NCBI GenBank assembly: GCA_958510825.1
Contig: OY294048.1
Coordinates: 22,833,589 to 22,897,588 of the forward strand
Origin: Brachypterus glaber
Taxonomy: Eukaryota > Arthropoda > Insecta > Coleoptera > Kateretidae
DNA: 64,000 nt
Reading direction: 5' to 3'
In this document: piece by piece, positions 58,698-64,000 of the stretch
How the letters are laid out: each line of letters starts with the position of its first letter
How positions within the stretch are numbered: the stretch's first letter is position 1
Program-made: the position numbers and the translations under genes
Notes under the pieces: generated by a model
The model's input: only the letters and a program-made list of their open reading frames with translations
Databases searched by the model: none
Told to the model about the DNA's origin: nothing

Positions 58698-59135
58698 AAT
58701 TTACATTTATAACTTGAATATGTAAAAAATATGACAAAAAGTATAATTAAAAAAAAATAATGTAAAAAACAATTTGTATTCTTGAAAAATTGCGAAGCAA
58801 ACTACCAAAATTTTCTAAAAACAAGTTACAAAAACGGAAAATAATTACCCTACTTTGTCCCCTTATACACTGATTTTGACATTTTTATTGTATTTATAGT
58901 CCCCTACAATATAGGAAACGATACCAAAAACATTTTTCTACCTCAAGAAATAACCGATTTATAACCAAAAACTCTAAATATTTGACATTTTTTCGGCTGG
59001 TTCCGTCCGAAATCGTAACAGATTTTCAAAAAAAGAGTATTTTTATAATTCGGAGACCGTATCGGAAAATTTAAGGGTGTACTCACTTGAATCCAAAAAA
59101 CTTATTTTTTTACCTTTGTATACCCACCCCTATTA
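58698..59135. repeat. Third copy of the palindrome arm's inner segment
   Basis: Direct copy, more diverged, of 55861-56330 (and inverse of 57130-57615), again with GGTTCCGTCCGAAATCGTAAC and GGGTGTACTCACTT. The order forward, reverse, forward shows alternating inversion around FB-2. Confidence 0.75.
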
Positions 59136-60420
59136 GTAGAAAAACGGTATTATTCTGTAAATCAATTTTTAGATGACCCTTCGTTTAAAACTTTTTTGTA
59201 TACTATATCAATTTTTGTTTTAGTGTTATTGTTTGTTTCTGTTTTAATGTACAATTCTGTCTTACCGCTTTTATAAGTTACTTTAAGTAAATTACTTTGT
59301 TTTAATAATCGAAAAATTTTATGCACAATTTTTTATTTGTTTATTTTTAAACTAATTTTTAATTCTATGTATTTTAATTTGACTTGACTTATATCATTGT
59401 ATATTATCTATTGGAACTAATAAAGCATTATTATTATTACTGAAAATGAAAATGTTTTGTAAAGCGAGTAAAATTAATTTATTTTATTGCTTCCTTTAAA
59501 TAGATTTGTTGCCTTTTAAAATAATGCTCCTTACTTGATTTTACTTTAAAGGACACAAAAAGTTAAAAATTTGCAAATAATACCTATTAGGTAGTAAAGC
59601 TGATTTAACGTTCGTCAAAACAATTTTTATTGGTCTATAAATTTTATATCTATAATGAATGAGGCACTCAAAACTGATGTATTCCAATTATCAGATACGT
59701 TATTATGCAAAACAATATTTAGTACCAATAATTCAAAATAGATATGTATGAAAATTTGCATATCTATTTTGGTTTTATAGTACTAAGGGGAATCTACTTT
59801 TTTAATAGCAAGTATCTTGAAAAGCTATTAACTAATGGTTGTGTCCACAGAAACAAACCTTCTGCAAAACAATTAAGTATACAAATTAATAATGCTTGAA
59901 GTAAGAACAACATTTTTAAATAATTTTGGAAAAAATCTTAGAATACTTAGTTTTTTGATTCACTTAACCCCGGTTGACGATATGGATCTCTGAAACCGTT
60001 TCAGTTAAATGGATTAAGATAATACATTTTTCTAACTACACCCCCTCGAGGTCTGGGGGTAACTATTTTTAAATTAATATATTTTCGTGAAAATTGGTAT
60101 ATTGTGGTTTTTGAGGTCGATGAAACTATACATAATATTTTTTTTCTAAATTCACTTACAATATTTTTTAGAAAATTAGTATAATGGGGTAATACCCCAG
60201 TGGGGTAAATGAGGCCGCTAAAATTAAATCTGGTAATGAAAATGAGCTAACTCTATGACTCCGCTTCCACGGTACAAGAAATAAATTTTTGAATGTTTAC
60301 AATTTTTTCCTATATAGAAGTTAACGAGGTCGCCTGAACTAATTCTGATAATAAAAAATCTAACTCCGCCCGCAGGTAAAGGGGTTATATGAAAAAATGG
60401 GAAAGCCATTTTATATGTAC
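59135..60420. other. No recognisable gene
   Basis: AT-rich; only motif-free short frames. The minus frame 60224-60544 overlaps the palindrome flank and is not convincing. Confidence 0.5.
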
Positions 60421-60496
60421 ACTGCACTAGAAAGTCTCCGACGCAAGGGGGAGGAATCATTCGCGCTCTCTTCTTTCCGTCAAAAGCGTTCTCTCT

Positions 60497-62745
60497 GATT
60501 ACGAAAAAAATAGTGAAAAAATTAAAAAAAAAGTTTTGCGACATTAGGGTGGTTCAAATTTTTTGAAAATTTTCCGATTTAGTTGAAATTTGGCATAAAG
60601 GCTTATTTTGGTAATATTAATACGGACCAATACCTAAAAACTTCAAAAATTCAAAATGGCGGAATAAATATGGCCGATTTATTTTTAAATTTTTTCCAAA
60701 ATTCACGAATATAATTCACAAAGCATACAAAAATTGAGAGATTCAACCCAATCTATTATGGGTTATTATCCTTGTACATACTGCTAATTACTGTGAAAAT
60801 TACATGAATTTCTACTGGCTCGTTTTGTTTTTTTTTTTTAATTTAGTTAAAAAAAAAAATAAAAAATTGGTAAAATATGAGTAATTTTTATATTTATATT
60901 CATATATTAAAAAAAATTACGCTAAAATTATTACAGATTTACGAAGAAAAACTATTTAGTCCCATGCATAATTTATTTTAAAAATTTAAGAAAGAAAAAT
61001 CGCAATAGTAAAACGTCCAAATGGGTAAAAAAAAAGTGACTAAAGTGTGCTTTTTTGCATAGGCCCATGTTGTGAACCTCTGATTACAAAAAAAAAATAG
61101 TGCAAAAATTAAAAAAAAAAATCCGAAATTAGGATGGTTCAAAATTTTTAAAAAATGACCGATTTAGCTGAAATTCGACATAAAGGCTTCTTTTGGTAAT
61201 ATTAATATGAACCAATGCCTAAAAACTTAAAATTCAAAATGGCGGAATAAATATGGCCGATTTATTTTTAAAATTTAGCCAAAATTCATGAAAATAATTC
61301 ACAAAGCATACAAAAATTGAGATTGAGAAATATTTTGCACATAATTTATTTTAAAAATTTAAGAAAGAAAAATCGCAATAGTAAACGTCCAAATTGGTAA
61401 AAAAAAGTGACTAAAGTGTGATTTTTGCATGGGCCCACGTTGTGAACGAAAAAAATAGTGCAAAAATAAAAAAAAAAATCCGAAATTAGGGTGGTTCAAA
61501 ATTTTAAAAAAATGACCGATTTAGCTGAAATTTGACATAAGTGCTTCTTCTGGTAATATTAATATGAACCAATGCCTAAAAAATTAAAATTCAAAATGGC
61601 GGAATAAATATGGCCGATTTATTTCTAAAATTTTGCCAAAATTCATGAAAATAATTCACAAAGCATACAAAAATTGAGAGATTCAACCCAATCTATTATG
61701 GGTTATTATCCTTGTACATACTGCTAATTACTGTGAAAATTTCATGAATTTCTACTGGCTCGTTTTTTTTTTAATTTAGTTAAAAAAAATATATTAAAAA
61801 ATTGGTAAATATGAGTCATTTTTATACTCATATACTCATATTTTGCCAAATATTATTTTTTTTTTAATTAAATTAAAAAAAAAACGCGCCAGTAGAAAAT
61901 CATCAAATTTTTACAATAATTAGTAGTATATATAAGGAAAATAACCCATAACAGATTGTGTTGAATCTCTTAATTTTTGTTTGTTTTGTGCCTTATTTTC
62001 GTTAATTTTGGCAAAATTTTAAAAATAGATCAGCCATATTTATTGCGCCATATTGAATTTTAAGTTTTTGGGTATTGGTCTGTATTAATATTAACAAAAG
62101 AAGCCTTTATGCAAAAATTTTGAACCACTCTAATTTCGAATTTTTTTTTTCAATTTTTTCACTATTTTTTTCGTAATCAGCGGTTCAAACCATGGGCCTA
62201 TGCAAAAAAGCACACTTTAATCACTTTATTTTTTGACCAATTTGGACGTTTTACTATTGCGATTTTTCTTTCTTAAATTTTTAAAATAAATTATGCATGG
62301 GACTAAATAGTTTTTCTTCGTAAATCTGTAATAATTTTAGCGTAATTTTGTTTAATATATGAATAGAATATAAAAATTACTCTTATTTTACCAATGTTTT
62401 AATAACTAAATAAAAAAAAACGAGCCAGTAGAAATTCATGAAATTTTTACAGTAATTATCAGTATGTATAAGGATAATAACCCATAATAGATTCGGTTGA
62501 ATCTTTCAAATTTTTTTATGCGTCGTGAATTATTTTCGTGAATTTTGGCAAAATTAAAAAAAATGGGCCATATTTATTCCGCCATTTTGAATTTTAAATT
62601 TTTAGGCATTGGTCCATATTAATATTATCAAAAGAAGCCTTTATGGCAAATTTCAGCTAAATCGGACATTTTTCAAAAAATTTGGACCACTAATGTCGCA
62701 ATTTTTTTTTTTGATTTTTTTTACTATTGTTTTCGTAATCAGCGG
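60497..62745. repeat. 2.2-kb palindromic repeat array (five units, three forward and two inverted)
   Basis: A unit containing TCAAAATGGCGGAATAAATATGGCC and CCCAATCTATTATGGGTTATTA occurs forward at 60541, 61131 and 61489, and inverted at about 61895-62130 and 62415-62705. The outer 0.6 kb (60497-61105 and 62150-62745) is symmetric about 61620. Non-coding. Confidence 0.8.
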
Positions 62746-63435
62746 TGCAAAAAATGGCCCTATGCAAAAAAGCAGACTTTACTCACTTTTTTTTCTGGGA
62801 CCACCGTGCAACGGGCCTCCCACTTACACACACAATCCAAAAATATTTCGCGTAGCCACAGATCCGAGCGTAAAACTATATTGGTTATTAAATAAATTTT
62901 ATTATTATTTCTTACAATGTACTATAAAGAAACGCATTTTATGTAAAATGGTTTTTAATCTAAATAAAACTGAATCATAATATCAAGAAAAGGTATTTAC
63001 GTGACCTAGTTCGGTTTTTCTCAATATAAAGAATACAGTAAGTAAATTGAGTATATTTTTTATTAGGGTTCTGGTCTGTGAAATTTATTGATGACAATCG
63101 CAGTCAAACCGATAAATAAGGCCACAAACACCATTCGATCTCAAATATAGCATCAGAAACCGTTTTTTAGAGAATTGCATGACAATTTCAAAGACGTGCA
63201 GACAACTATGATGTAGACTAGACTAGACTAAAGGCACATTTCACGCCACAGTTCATTTTTAGCGAATTTTTATAAAACAATATATTGTAACTTTTATAAA
63301 ACAATATATTGTAACTATTATTAGTTACAGAGGTCAATGAGCAACTTTCTAAGCGCGTAATGTTTTACGACTCGATTAATGTATTAAAGTTTTTCTAAGA
63401 CCATGAAAAAAACATCAAAAATTACATTTGTAATA
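62746..63435. other. No gene; flank block and 24-bp tandem duplication
   Basis: 62803-62875 matches 6670-6730 (CAACGGGCCTC, GTAGCCACAGATCCG). TTTTATAAAACAATATATTGTAAC is tandemly duplicated at 63268-63315. Confidence 0.6.
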
Positions 63436-63439
63436 TACA

Positions 63440-64000
63440 CGGTGTATTTGAAATAGGGTCGGAAATTTTAACAGATGATTCTAAATCATAAAATATGACA
63501 AAAAGTTCCTATAAACATATGTCTAAAAATGCGTCATAAGGGAGCTACGCCCCTTTGAAAATGGCTAAAAAAAAAACGGTTTTTATTTAATAACTCAGGA
63601 ACCCTTTGAGATATATCAACGAGGTTTTGCACGTCAACTAAGTCTATCAAGGCCCGTTTTTATGTGTTATTTTCATGTACCTATTTCAACCAGGGGTGTG
63701 CCAAACGGAGGGGGCTTATCAGTTTTTGGTCCCAAACTTTTTTCTGTGTAACTTTTTTGCAATTTTATATAAATATGATTCCCCAGGTCAAAATACATAA
63801 AAAAGGTACTCTTGTTGTAATACTGTAGGATTAACCGTTTTCGAGAAAAATTCATTTGAAGGTGAAATTCCACGGTTCGAGGACGAAAAATTAAATACTA
63901 AAATGTTGAAAACCAAAATTTTAATGATGCAGTGCGAATGTACAATGTAAAAACTAAGAAAAAAACCTCATATACAGGTACTTCCAAAAATGGATCCTGA
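63440..64000. mobile_element. Foldback element FB-1, copy running off the window
   Basis: Begins ACACGGTGTATTTGAAATAGGGTC and carries GGGAGCTACGCCCC, TTTTTATTTAATAACTCAGG and CGTTTTCGAGAAAAATTCATTTGAAGGTG. The inverted arm would lie beyond 64000. Confidence 0.7.

Noticed and set aside
62609..62980. 123-codon plus-strand frame
   Set aside because: Spans the inverted repeat unit and its flank; no motif and biased composition.

Overview
The window is AT-rich, intron-bearing eukaryotic DNA. Its mobile elements point to an insect, possibly a beetle: several CR1/Daphne-like LINEs, a Jockey fragment, a GIY-YIG Penelope-like element, a Ty3/Gypsy element and many foldback repeats. The species call is inference. 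I see no rRNA, no CRISPR array, no bacterial-type operon and no complete housekeeping gene. Almost everything recognisable is a transposable element or its remains, often nested.

Layout. 1-14.8 kb: non-coding repeats (tandem repeats near 0.25 kb, a tRNA-like sequence at 1.2 kb, hairpin and foldback repeats at 1.8-2.9, 5.0-5.8, 11.2-12.7 and 12.9-13.6 kb) and three LINE 3' ends. 14.8-19.5 kb: a palindromic foldback element (called FB-1 here) split by a Penelope-like element made of two head-to-head inverted copies with a 14-bp target-site duplication. 20.4-20.9 kb: second copy of the hairpin repeat of 2.2 kb. 20.9-31.0 kb, minus strand: exons of a split gene for a Crypton-like tyrosine recombinase with a Myb/SANT-like tail. 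Its large intron holds a complete Ty3/Gypsy element (22.27-26.91 kb, apparently identical 183-bp LTRs). A truncated LINE (27.5-29.85 kb) and a Tc1/mariner-like remnant (30.0-30.3 kb) lie between the other exons. 31.3-35.6 kb: a near full-length LINE carrying a second, 5'-truncated LINE. 35.7-42.8 kb: repeat clusters, a LINE 5' remnant interrupted by an assembly gap, the foldback element FB-2 and a partial FB-1. 42.9-44.2 kb: a LINE RT fragment split by a 527-bp TIR element. 46.0-50.3 kb: another FB-1 copy split by a LINE with a 6-bp target-site duplication. 52.3-53.1 kb: Jockey fragment. 53.9-59.1 and 60.5-62.8 kb: large nested palindromes. 63.4 kb to the end: one more FB-1 copy.

The genes do not form a pathway. 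Their relations are those of serial insertion: FB-1 copies were hit by retroelements, LINEs by LINEs and by a TIR transposon, and introns of the recombinase gene by a Gypsy element and a LINE. Many reading frames are broken. Several breaks fall in homopolymers and may be sequencing or assembly errors; others (nonsense codons, a 22-bp duplication, insertions) look like real decay. Family assignments rest on motif recognition by eye, with no database search.
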